Positions 9,219-19,625 of a stretch of 64,000 bases of DNA are shown one piece after another (positions within the stretch are counted from its first letter, which is position 1; each line of letters starts with the position of its first letter). The notes under the pieces were generated by a model, which was given only the letters and a program-made list of their open reading frames with translations, was not told the DNA's origin and did not search any database. The stretch is taken from NCBI GenBank assembly GCA_016713135.1, contig JADJPR010000001.1, positions 372,001 to 436,000 of the forward strand. The letters are read 5' to 3'. Made by a program: the position numbers and the translations under genes. The DNA comes from Rhodanobacteraceae bacterium. GTDB lineage: Bacteria > Pseudomonadota > Gammaproteobacteria > Xanthomonadales > SZUA-5.

Positions 9219-12200
9219 GGCGACCAGCGCCACTTCGACTTCGATGAGCTGCGCGCCAGCCTGACGCCGCCGGCGGGCTTCCCCACGCTGGTCGTCGACA
9301 CTACCTCCGACAGCCCGGCGCTGACCGCCTGCACCGCGGCCGATGACGACTGCTCACTACGCGGTGCGCTGATCAAGACCCAGCGCGACCTTGCGGGCGA
9401 GGACACCATCGCCTTCGACATCCCGATGAGCGATCCGGGCTGCGTGGCCGCCAGCGGTGTGTGCACGATCACGCTGTCGACTGATTCCATCGATCTCGCG
9501 AACCTGGTACCCGGCATCCAGACCGGGCAGAGCCAGGGCTTCACCATCGATGGCTACACCCAACCCGGTGCCAGCGCCAACACGCTGCCGCTGGGGCAGG
9601 GCAGCAACGCACAACTGAAGATCAAGCTGGTGGGTCCGGTGGGGACGTCGCGCCAGATCACCACGTATACCCCATTTACCCTCCGCGGGCTGATCTTCGA
9701 GAACATCGCGCTGGTTCACCAGCGCGGCGACGGCGGCTCCGGCGGCAACGGCCATCCGGCCAACCTGCGCTACGAGGTTTTCGGCAACTTCTTCGGCTAC
9801 GACGCCGATGGCGTGACCGGGCTGAATTCGCCGAGCCTCGCTGGCTCCGGCTACATCCGCACCTCGAACCTGATCCGCGGTGTGCGCATTGGCTCGGGCG
9901 ATCCCGCCGACATCAACCTCTTCGGCGCGGGGTCGCAGAAGCCGAACTTCTGCCTGATCATCCTCGGCGAGAACCGCGTGCAGGGCAATTTCATCGGCAC
10001 CGATCGCAGCGGCATCAGCGGCTCCGGTTGCCAGAACGGCCTGCAGGTCTCGCACCAGGCCTCGCCCAACCTGGCGCCGCTGGACATCGGCGGCGCGGCG
10101 CCCGGCCAGGGCAATGTCATCGGCAACCACGTCCTCAACGCGATCGACATCATCCCGGCCGAGCGCAACGTGCTGGTGCGCATTCGCGGCAACAAGATCG
10201 GCATGGGTGTCGATGGCCTTACGCCGGCGCCGAACATCAATCCACAGAACAGCGTCTGTACACCGTTCGCGGCGATCCGCGGCGGCTTCTCTCTGCCCGG
10301 TTCGGTCCAGGTCGGCGGCCCGCTGCCGGGGGAAGGCAACCTCTTCGGCCCCAACGGCATCAACCGCGCGCGCTGCCCGGCGCCGCAGATCGAGCCACCA
10401 CCCTATGCGCAGACGGTCGCCGCAGGCGAGGGCATGGGCGTGTGGACGGTACAGGGCAATCGCTACGTCGGCCAACAGGGCATGGCGGTGGATCTGGTCG
10501 TGAACGGCTACAACCAACCGCAGCGCCTGCCCAACGACGCCAACGATGCCGATCCTCTGGGCGCCAACCGCCGCCAGAACTTCCCGACGATCAGCGCCTT
10601 CAGCCTGGCCGGCAATCAGGTCGATGTGACCTACCGGGTCGATTCGAGCACCGGCAACAGCCTGTATCCGCTCAGCATCGAGTTCCTCAAGGACGATGGC
10701 CAAGGCAACCTGACGCCGATTGGCAGCGATGCCTACACCGCCGGCGAGGCGCAGACCGACAAGGCCATCAGCTTCACCTTGCCGGCCGGCGTCACGCTGG
10801 GCGCCATTGATGTCGTCGTCGCCACCGCGACGACTACGCCGGTCGCCTCGCCCGGCCCCAGCGACAACGCCTCCGGCGAAACCAGCGAGACCAGTTTCTA
10901 CCCGCTGGAAAGTTTCACGCTGGTCTCGGTGCCGTCCACGGTGCAGGCCGGCGTGCCCTTCCCGGTGCGCGTGCGCGCGGTTGCCGCGCCCAGCGCGCCG
11001 TTCAAGCCGAATGGCCCGGTGCTGGTGCAGGCACGCGTCAATCCTGCTGAGGAATGCATCGCGCAACTGGTCCCGGTGGCGGCAGCGCGCACCAGCGAGG
11101 GCGAGTGCCTGCTGGTCACCAACGCAGCGCCCGGCAACGTCGGCGTGCGCGTCAGCTACAACGCCGCGCTGGCGGCCTTCGCGCTGCCGAACGGGGGCAG
11201 TCCGGCCTCGATCGTGCAACTGGTGACCGTGCGCGAGCCGTTCACGGTCGACACCACCAGCGACGACGGATCGGCCGCCTTCCAGGCCTGCACCGCGGCG
11301 CCGGGCGACTGCTCGCTGCGCGGCGCGATCACCAAGGCCAACCTCGACGACGCGGCCGACACGCTGCACTTCGCGATTCCGGGCAGCGATCCCGGCTGCG
11401 ACGCCAGTGGCGTGTGCCGGATCGCGCCACAAAGCGTGCTGCCGACGATCGCCAAGCCGTTGACCATCGACGGCTACACCCAACCCGGTGCCAGTGCGAA
11501 CACGATCCCGGCGCCGGGCGCGCTCGACAGCGTGATCAAGATCGAGATCGACGGCAGCGGCGTGGCCGCCGCGGTGCCGGCGATCCTCAACATCGGTGCC
11601 GCCGGCCCGACTGGCGCCGCGCCGCTGGTGATCCTGCGCGGCCTCGCGATTGGTGGCGTGCCGTCGAACAACGGCACCAACGCGGTGAACTTCGGCTTCC
11701 GCTCGGCGGACTCGCGCGTCGAGGGCTGCTATCTCGGCACCGATGCCAGCGGCGGCGTCGCGCGCTCCGCGCAGTTCGGCGTGCTGGCCGACGAGAACGT
11801 GACCATCGGCGGCGACACGCCGACGGCGCGCAATCTGGTGTCGCGCAACCGCAGCGACGGCCTGCGCCTGGCCGGCGCGCCGCGCGTCGAGGGCAACCTG
11901 ATCGGCTTGCGCCGGGATGGCCTGGCGGAACTGCCGAACAGCGGCGATGGCATCCGCATCACCAGCAACTGCAGCGCGCCGTTCCCGAACCTGGTCGACA
12001 ATCGCATCGCCGGCAATGCCGCGCGAGGCCTGTTCTGGACTGGTGGCGACATCTGCAGCAGCGACGCCGGCGGCGCGCTGAGCGGCAATGTGTTCGGCCT
12101 GGCGGTCGACGGCAATCCGCTTGGCAATGCGGCGGGCGCGATCGCCATCGCCGCCCAGGGCAGCGGTGTCGACATCGGCGGGCTCGCGGCCGGGCAGGGC

Positions 12201-15200
12201 AACACGATCGCGCAGAGCTTCGGCAGCCCCGGCCACGGCATCGCCGGCCTGCGCCGCTTCGTGCGGGCGCGCGGCAATGCGTGGTCCGGCAATGCGGGCC
12301 TGGGGCTGAGCATCGGTGCCGCGGCCGGCACGCGCTCGCTCAACGATGTCGGCGATGAGGATTCCATCAGTACCTCGCGCCAGCAGAACTGGCCGGAGAT
12401 CAGCGCCTTCAGCCAGGCCGGCAACCAGTTGAACCTGAGTTACCGGGTGGATTCGGAGTTCGACGCGGGCGCCGCCGGCGGCAGATCGGTCTATCCGCTG
12501 ACGGTCGACTTCTACCGCGCCAACGGCGACGAGGGCGAGGTCTACCTCGGTAGCGACACCTACACCAGCGGCAACGCGCAGCAGGTCAAGGCGATTGCGC
12601 TGACGCTGCCGGTCGGCGTCAGCTTCGGCCCCAACGACGTGGTCGTCGCCACCGCGATCGACGCCCAGGGCAACCAGAGCGAGTTCAACTTCTATCGCAT
12701 CCAGAGCCTGGCGATCCTGTCCGACGATCCGGACCCGAGCCCGGCCGGCGTGCCGTACACGGTGACGGTGCGCGCCGAGGCGGTGCCCGGCGAGCCCTTC
12801 GCGCCGAATGGCCGCGTGCGCATCGTCGACGGCCGCGGCGGCGAATGCCGTGCGACGCTGGTGCCGACCGCCACGCCGCTGCGCAGCGAGGGCAGTTGCG
12901 AGCTGCTCAGCACCGGCGCGCCGGGCGCCATCACGCTGACCGCATCCCTGCCGGCAACCGAGAGCGCCTTCGCGCTCGCCGGCGGCACCAGCGTCGCCAA
13001 CGCCACCGCCAGCCACACGCTCACCGCGGGCATCGAGGCGCTGGAACTGGTGGCCGGCAGCGGCCAGACCGCAGCGGTTGGCGATGCCTTCGCCTTGCCC
13101 CTGCAAGTGCGCACACTCGGCGTCGGCGGCGCGCTGATCGCCGGCGTGCCGGTGCAGTTCAGCGGGCCGGCAACCGGCGCCGGTGCCAGTTTCGATCCGG
13201 TCACCGCGGTCAGCGGCGTCGACGGCATCGCCAGCACCACCGCAACCGCCGTCCGCAACGGTGGCAGTTACACCGTGACCGCGCGCGTCGGTAGCTTGAG
13301 CCAGGACTTCACGCTGACCAACGAGCCGGGCCTCGATACCGCGCTCGCCATCGTCTCCAACCTGCCGAACCCGTCGAACCCCGGCCAGGCGGTGACCGTC
13401 ACCATCGCGCTGAATCCTGAAGCCGGCGGTCCGCCGCCGACCGGCAGCGTCGCGGTCAGCGCGAACACCGGCGAGGCCTGCACCATCGTGCTGCCGGCCG
13501 TCAGTTGCCAGCTGCTGTTCACCACCGTCGGCGCGCGCCCGATCCAGGCCTTCTACCCGGGCGATGGGGCCTACCGCAGCAGCAAGGCGGCGTTCGCGAC
13601 GCACACAGTGGCGAACACGCCGAGCCTGCGCATCGGCGACGTCAGCCAGAACGAGGGCGATGCCGGCAGCAGCGCCCTGGTGTTCACGGTGACGCTGGAC
13701 AACCCCACCGGCGCCGCGGTCAGCGTCGACTACGCGACGGCCGACGACAGCGCCGTCGCACCCGGCGACTACAGCGCGAGCGCCGGTACGCTGAACTTCT
13801 CCGGCAGCGCGACGACGCAGACGATCAGCGTGCCGGTGGCCGGCGACAGCGACATCGAAGCCGACGAGCGCTTCTTCGTGAACCTCGCCAATGCCAGCGG
13901 CGCGGCGCTCGCCGACGCGCAGGCCAAGGGCACGATCTTCAACGACGACGCGCCGGTGCTGCCGGCGGTGTCGATCGACGATGTGATCGTCCAGGAGCCG
14001 GTGCTGCGCGGCCTGACGCAGACGCGCGCGCGCTTCACGGTGACGCTCGACCGCCCGGCCGCGGCGCCGGCCTCGGTGCGCGTGCGCACGCTCAGCGGCA
14101 GCGCGACCCAGGGGCAGGATTTCGACGGCAACGATTTCGTGCTCGGCTTCAGCGCCGGCCAGCGCCAGAAAACGCTGGACGTCTTCATCCGCGACGACCT
14201 GGTGAGCGAGCCCACCGAAACCTTCAGCGTGGAGCTCTCGCAGCCGCAGGGCCTGACCATCGCCCGTGCGCTCGGCGCGGGCAGCATCCTCGACGATGGC
14301 CCGGATGCCAGCCTGACGGTGAACTCCGCCGCCGATCCCGGCGACGGCGTATGCACGCCTGCCGATTGCACGCTGCGCGAAGCGATCCTGCGCGCCGCCC
14401 AGTTGCAGTCGGTGCGCATTGCGTTCGCGATTCCCGGCAGCGGCCCGCACCGCATCCTGCTGAACGCGCCGCTGCCGATCCTGCCATCGACGCTGCACAC
14501 CATCGATGGCTACACCAAGCCCGGCAGCCGGCCGAACAGCCGCGCCATCGGCGATCCGCGCGGGCTGGATGCGGACCTGCGCATCGTCGTCGATGCCAGC
14601 GCCATCGGCGGCGGCGGGTTCACGCTGCAGCACGGCGGCACCCTGCGCGGCCTCGCCCTCGTGCGCGTCAGCGTCAACGCGCGCAACGCCTTCAACGGGC
14701 GCCCGACGCGCATCGTCGGCAACTACATCGGCAGCGACGAGAGCGGCACGCTGGCGGCGGCGAGCGGCGTGGTGCTGACCGTCGACGGGCGCTCCGCGGA
14801 CGGCCTGGTCGACCTCCTCGTTGGCGGCGATGGCGCCGATCGCAACCTGCTGCTCGGCACGCTGTCGCTGAACAGCAACAACGCCCAGTTGCGCGCCGGC
14901 ACCCGCATCCGCATCGAGGGCAACCTGATCGGCGGGCTCGGCGCCAGCGGCCTGCCGGTCGCGTCGCTCAGTCGCGCCATCGCCATCACCGACGACAACC
15001 CGAACGGCATCGCCAGCGCACTGACGCTGGTCGGCAATGTGCTCGGCGGCTACAGCGAGGCCGGCGTCGCGCTCGAACCCGGCAGCAGCGTGTTTTGCTG
15101 CGTCAGCCCGGGACTCAAGCTGGATGCCAGCGGCAACTGGTTCGGCACCGACAGCAGCGGCCGCAGCCTCGCCACGGGCAACGGCATCGAGGTCCTGCCG

Positions 15201-16229
15201 GGCAACTTCCGACAATTCGAGGGCCTGCGCTTCGTCGCCGATCATTTCGGACCGGGACAGACCGCGGCGCGCATCCACGCGCTCAGCGGGCCCAATCGCG
15301 CACACCGCGTGCTGGTGGTGCCGGCCTCGATGGCGGCGCAGCCGGCGGTGATCGACCTCGCGCCCTTTGGCGCCACGCCCAACGACATTGGCGACAACGA
15401 CAGCGGGCCGAACGAGTTGCTGAACTTCCCGGAGCTGCTGGCGGTCGCCTACAACGACCGCGGCGACCGCCTGCGCATCCGCTACCGCATGGAACCGGCC
15501 AGCACCGCCGGCGACTTGACGCGCAGCGTGGCGCATTTCTATGCCGAGGAAGACGGTCGGCTAGTATGGCTGGGCGCACGCCCCTACGGCGGCGGCATAG
15601 ACGAGTTCGACCTCGCGCTCGGCCGGCGCCTGCCGCTGGACACCGCGATCCACGCCCTGCACGAGCGCGAGCAGTCAGCGCCGATCAGCTCGGAGCTGGC
15701 GACCAGCTCGCTGCCGCTGGCCGGCAACCAGTTGCTGGCGCAGGCCGCGGCGACCCGCGAGAACGCCGGGCCGCTGCGCTTTGCGATCCGCTCCGAGCGC
15801 CCGCTCGCCGCGCCGCGGAGCTTGCGCTTCCGCAGCATCGACGCCAGCGCGCGCGCCGGCAGCGACTACACCGCCGTGGACGGCAGCGTGCAGGCGCCCG
15901 CCGGCGAGTTCGAGGTGTTCGTCGACGTGCCGCTGCTCAACGACGCGCTGGTCGAGCGCGCGGAGAGCTTCCAGCTGGAAGTCTGGAGCGAGGAGGACTT
16001 CGGCCTCGGCTCGGCGCTGGTCACCGGCAGTATCGTCGACGAGGACGTCGTGCGTCCCGACGTGCGCCAGTTCGACACCCTGAATCTCGACGCGCTCGAC
16101 GGCCGACGCGGCTTCCGCATCGAGCATCCGCGCGCCGATGAGGCGGTGCTGGTGGACCTCGGCGATTTCGATGGCGCGCCGGGCAGCCGCCTGGCGCTGG
16201 CGATCAGCGAGGTCGGTGGCGACAGCCGG
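9219..16229 (+). CDS. Giant surface protein, copy 2, central segment (CSLREA x3, beta-helices, Ig-like, Calx-beta)
   Basis: Continues in frame after the TGA at 9216; the first ATG in the open frame is 9426, but homology starts immediately after the stop. Domain order: CSLREA 1 (about 9285-9440, CSLRGALIK), TIDGYTQPGASANT and a beta-helix (9540-10560), Ig-like region (10900-11230), CSLREA 2 (11247-11420), beta-helix (11470-12420), Ig-like blocks (12720-13610), two Calx-beta domains (13620-14300), CSLREA 3 (14312-14430, CTLREAILRAAQL), a third beta-helix (14490-15420) and another Calx-beta (15730-16060). At about 16226-16230 an extra base, probably in the CC or GG doublet, shifts the frame; the shifted frame would run to 16583 without homology. 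Block 11247-13596 is nearly identical to copy 1. Confidence 0.82.
11247..13596 (+). repeat. Long direct repeat, right copy (pairs with 20-2375)
   Basis: Copy of the 2.35-kb block in the upstream paralogue, in the same orientation and about 11.2 kb apart. Near-identity inside the block and abrupt divergence outside it are what recent gene conversion or unequal exchange between tandem paralogues would leave. The internal patch at about 13155-13265 differs from copy 1 and looks like a separate allele segment. Confidence 0.85.
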
Positions 16230-18870
16230 TCGCGCACCAGGCTTCCGCGCGCAAAGCTCGCTGCAACTGCTGCCCGCGCTGGCGCCGCCGTTCGCGGCAA
16301 CCCTGTCGCTGGGACGATTCCAGCCGAATTTCTACGTGGACACCGCGAGGGAGGGTGCCGCGTTGCTGCCGGCGACGCTCGGCAGGATCCGTGGCGCGGC
16401 CAGCCGGCCGAGCATCGGCCTGCGCGGGAACGCCTCGATCTACCTGATCCACGGTCGCGACAGCCTGCCGGCGAGCGGCTCGATCCAGTCGCTCGCCAGC
16501 GGCGCCGATGGGCAGACGCTGGCGCTGCCCGCGGCGGCCCAGCGCATCGTCGCGGTCGGCGACGTCAACGGCGACGGCCGTGAGGATGCCGCGGTCGCGG
16601 TGCCGCCGCGCGCCTTCCTGCTGCTCGGCCGCAACGATGGCGCACCGCTCGTGCTTGGCCCGGCGATCCAGGCAAACGGGCCCGAAGGCGTCGAAATCCT
16701 GCAGATCGCCGGTGCCGGCGATCTCAACGGTGACGGCCGCGACGACCTGGTCGTGCGCGGTCGCAACGCGGCGGGCTATTCCTTGTGGCTGATTCCCGGC
16801 CGCACCAATTTCACCGGCGCCCAGGTGCCGGACACCGGCCAGGCGCAAATCGTCGATCCCTTCGCCAGCGGCGGCGCGGCCGAATTGGCCGATACGCTGG
16901 AGTTCGTCAGCGGCGATACCGGCTTTGTCGAGGATGGCAACGCGGCGATCGTGGACTTCCTGGCGATCGCGGCGCCCGCCTCCGACGGCGGCCTCACGCT
17001 GTTGTTCGGCGGCGCGCAGCTCGAAGACGTCGTCGATCCGCTGCGTCGCCAGCGCATCCTCCCGGCCTTCCCGCGCGATCGCACCGGCCAGGGTCTCGCC
17101 GTGCTGCCGGACTTCGACGGCAGCGGCGGTGCGGAACTGGCCATCGGCATACCCGGCGCCGAAGCGCCCCACACCGGTAGCGGCCGCATCGCGATCCTGC
17201 ACGCTCGCTTGCAGCCCGGCACCCTGTCCCTGGCGGATGCCGGCGACAGCATCCAGTGGCTGGTCGGCCAGCAGGAACAGCGCGCTGGCTGGCGCCTGGC
17301 GGCACTGCCCGATGTCGATGGCGACGGCCTCGACGACCTCGGGGTCAGCGCGCCGGCGGTGGGTCGCAGCTATGTGGTGTTCAGCAGCGAGCGCATCTTC
17401 AGCACCAGCGGCGAGGAGCGCCCGCCGCCGGCCGCCGAGCCTGCCGTCTACTCGTCCGCGGGCGGCGGCGCCGAGATCCGGATCGGGCGCAGCGCGGGCG
17501 TCTACAACGAGGTCGAGCTGCTGCCCGCCGGCGATTTCGACGGCGACGGTCGCGGCGATGTGCTGATCGGCCAGCCGAGCGTGCAGGCGCTGGATGCCAA
17601 GGCCGCGCGCCGCGCCGGGCGCGCCGCCAGCGTTGCCGGCGAGGGTGCGATCGCGCTGCTGCTGTCCTCCGGGCAGTCGCTGCCGCCGAATTTCGGACTC
17701 GACGACCTGCCGCTCGGCGCGGTGCGCATCCGCCGCGCGGAGGACCCGGAACAGCCGCTCGCGGTCGCGTACGCGGCCGGCGGCGACTACAACGGCGACG
17801 GCCGCACCGACCTCGCCTTCCTGGCCGGCACGCTCGACCGCATCGCCATCGTTCATGGCCGCGGCGTCGACCGGTTCGCGCCTGCCTTCCTCGATCCCTT
17901 CCGCGAGGCCGACGACACCTTGCAGCCCTGCACCGGCATCCTGCACCTGGCCCACCTCGGCGATGTCGACGGCGACGGCTTCGACGACCTGGGCGTGGTG
18001 TGTCCGACGATGGGCAGCCAGCAACTGTCGGCGCTGCAGATCCACTTCGGCTCGGCCACCGGCTTCAGCGGGGTGGCGTCGATCAACAGCGTGCGCAACA
18101 TCGGCAGCGCGCCCTCCATCGGCCCGGTCCGCAACGATGGCAGCGGTGCCGACAGCTTCGTGCTGGCGCAGGAGGGCGGCGGCGCGACGATCATCTTCGG
18201 CGGCCCGCACATGCGCGCCGATCCGGTTGCCCTGAACGGCCACACGCTGCGCCTCGTGGGTGGCCACTTGTCGGACGAGTCCGCGGTCAGGGTGATCGGC
18301 CTCGGCCAGTTCGATGGCCAGCCGGGCGCGGACATCGGCATCGCCCACTCGCCGCCCTCGCGCGACGGCAGCCCGGTCGGCCAGGTCGAGATCCTGAGCG
18401 GCCGCGCCAGCTTCCCGGCGCTGCTCGATCTGCGCGATCCGCCGGCCGGGACGATCCAGGGCCGGGTGCTGCTGCGCGGCAGCGGCGTGCACGCGATCAC
18501 CAGCCTGGACAGCCTGTCCGACCGCAACGGCGATGAACGCCGGGAACTGCTGATCGGCCTCGGCGAGGCCGAGGGCCATGCGCCGGGCTCTGGCAAGGTG
18601 TTCCTGCTGCACGGCTTTGCGCTGCCCGGCCTCGGCGCCAGCACCGAAGTGCGCGAGATCGACGATATGGTGCCGGTCGGCGCCGGCCTGACCATCCGCA
18701 ACGCGGCTTTCGGGGCCGATGCGCTGGTGCAGGTGCGCGCCATCCGCGACTTCGACGGCCCCGGTCTCGATGCCATCGGTTTCGGTGCTCAGAGCGACGA
18801 TTTGCGCGGCCTGGTCGCGCGCAAGGGGCGTCTGGTCATCATCCGGGCACCGGCGCTGCCGCCGCCATGA
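16228..18870 (+). CDS. Giant surface protein, copy 2, C-terminal FG-GAP/VCBS propeller segment
   Basis: Continuation of copy 2 in the next frame after the frameshift at about 16227. It is an array of FG-GAP/VCBS-like repeats with DxNxDGxxD metal-loop motifs (DVNGDGREDAAV, DLNGDGRDDLVV, DVDGDGLDDLGV, DFDGDGRGDVLI, DVDGDGFDDLGV) and matches the C-terminal part of copy 1 repeat for repeat. It ends RLVIIRAPALPPP with no LPXTG, PEP-CTERM or beta-barrel segment visible. Repaired, the whole gene 7818-18870 would encode about 3683 residues. The stop codon overlaps the ATG of the response regulator (ATGA at 18867-18870), arguing for translational coupling with the two-component genes. Confidence 0.85.
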   Translation, partial: GRAPGFRAQSSLQLLPALAPPFAATLSLGRFQPNFYVDTAREGAALLPATLGRIRGAASRPSIGLRGNASIYLIHGRDSLPASGSIQSLASGADGQTLALPAAAQRIVAVGDVNGDGREDAAVAVPPRAFLLLGRNDGAPLVLGPAIQANGPEGVEILQIAGAGDLNGDGRDDLVVRGRNAAGYSLWLIPGRTNFTGAQVPDTGQAQIVDPFASGGAAELADTLEFVSGDTGFVEDGNAAIVDFLAIAAPASDGGLTLLFGGAQLEDVVDPLRRQRILPAFPRDRTGQGLAVLPDFDGSGGAELAIGIPGAEAPHTGSGRIAILHARLQPGTLSLADAGDSIQWLVGQQEQRAGWRLAALPDVDGDGLDDLGVSAPAVGRSYVVFSSERIFSTSGEERPPPAAEPAVYSSAGGGAEIRIGRSAGVYNEVELLPAGDFDGDGRGDVLIGQPSVQALDAKAARRAGRAASVAGEGAIALLLSSGQSLPPNFGLDDLPLGAVRIRRAEDPEQPLAVAYAAGGDYNGDGRTDLAFLAGTLDRIAIVHGRGVDRFAPAFLDPFREADDTLQPCTGILHLAHLGDVDGDGFDDLGVVCPTMGSQQLSALQIHFGSATGFSGVASINSVRNIGSAPSIGPVRNDGSGADSFVLAQEGGGATIIFGGPHMRADPVALNGHTLRLVGGHLSDESAVRVIGLGQFDGQPGADIGIAHSPPSRDGSPVGQVEILSGRASFPALLDLRDPPAGTIQGRVLLRGSGVHAITSLDSLSDRNGDERRELLIGLGEAEGHAPGSGKVFLLHGFALPGLGASTEVREIDDMVPVGAGLTIRNAAFGADALVQVRAIRDFDGPGLDAIGFGAQSDDLRGLVARKGRLVIIRAPALPPP

Positions 18871-19625
18871 GCGCATCCGTGCCGCGGACGACTGGCGCGG
18901 GCACCCCCGCGCCGGGCAGCATCGACGCCGGAATCCCGACGGAGCCGGAGATGGGTGCGCGCACCGGGCCTTGCACGCTGCTGATCGTCGAGGACGAGGC
19001 GCGCACGCGGGCACGCCTCGCGCAGGTGATCGCCGCGCAGCCGCACTTCCTGCTGGCGGGCGCCGCGGCGACCCTCGCGGAGGCGCGCACTGCGATCGCG
19101 GCGCAAGTGCCCGAGGTGCTGCTGCTCGACCTCGGCCTGCCCGATGGCAGCGGCATCGAGCTGATCGTCGAGACCCGGCGGCTGGCGCGCCCGCCGGAGG
19201 TGCTGGTGATCTCGGTGATGGGCGACGAGGGCAGTGTGCTCGCGGCGATCCAGGCCGGCGCCGGTGGCTATCTGCTGAAGGACTCGGAGGACGCCGCGGT
19301 GGTGGCTGCGATCGAGCAGTTGCTGCAGGGTGGCGCGCCGCTCAGTCCCAGCATCGCCGTGCACCTGATGCGCCGGCTGCAGGCGCCGGCCGATCCGGCG
19401 GCACGTGCCGCGCCCGAGCTCAGCGCGCGCGAGACCGAGCTGCTGCGATTGATTGCCAAGGGCCTGAGTTACGAGGAAGTCGCGCAGCTCACCGGCCTGC
19501 GTTACAACACCATCGCCTCCTACGCCAAGGAGCTGTATCGCAAGCTGCAGGTGCGCGGGCGTGCCGAGGCGGCCTTCGAGGCGGTGCAACTCGGGCTGGT
19601 CGGCGGAGCCCGGGAATCCGGATGA
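18867..19625 (+). CDS. LuxR/NarL-family response regulator
   Basis: Two-component response regulator of 252 residues. The receiver domain starts at LLIVEDEARTR, with the phosphoacceptor Asp88 in LLLDLGLPDGSG and the conserved Lys in GYLLKDSE. The C-terminal LuxR-type helix-turn-helix reads LSARETELLRLIAKGLSYEE through NTIASYAKELYRKLQV. The start at 18867 overlaps the stop of the giant-protein gene by ATGA; a later ATG at 18951 would remove a 28-residue Pro/Gly-rich leader and is a possible alternative. The stop overlaps the kinase start, again as ATGA (19622-19625). The partner is presumably that kinase. The order structural gene, regulator, sensor in one strand suggests feedback control of the surface protein or its export, which is inference. 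Confidence 0.9.
   Translation: MSASVPRTTGAGTPAPGSIDAGIPTEPEMGARTGPCTLLIVEDEARTRARLAQVIAAQPHFLLAGAAATLAEARTAIAAQVPEVLLLDLGLPDGSGIELIVETRRLARPPEVLVISVMGDEGSVLAAIQAGAGGYLLKDSEDAAVVAAIEQLLQGGAPLSPSIAVHLMRRLQAPADPAARAAPELSARETELLRLIAKGLSYEEVAQLTGLRYNTIASYAKELYRKLQVRGRAEAAFEAVQLGLVGGARESG

Noticed and set aside
20..13596. Long direct repeats considered as ends of a composite transposon
   Set aside because: The repeats lie inside coding sequence in matching frames, with no transposase or terminal inverted repeats.
9357..15536. Open frame of 2059 codons on the minus strand opposite the giant protein gene
   Set aside because: GC-rich codon bias of the plus-strand gene keeps the antisense frame open; its translation is Arg/Ala/Gly-rich low complexity with no domain, whereas the plus strand has clear domains and a near-identical paralogue.
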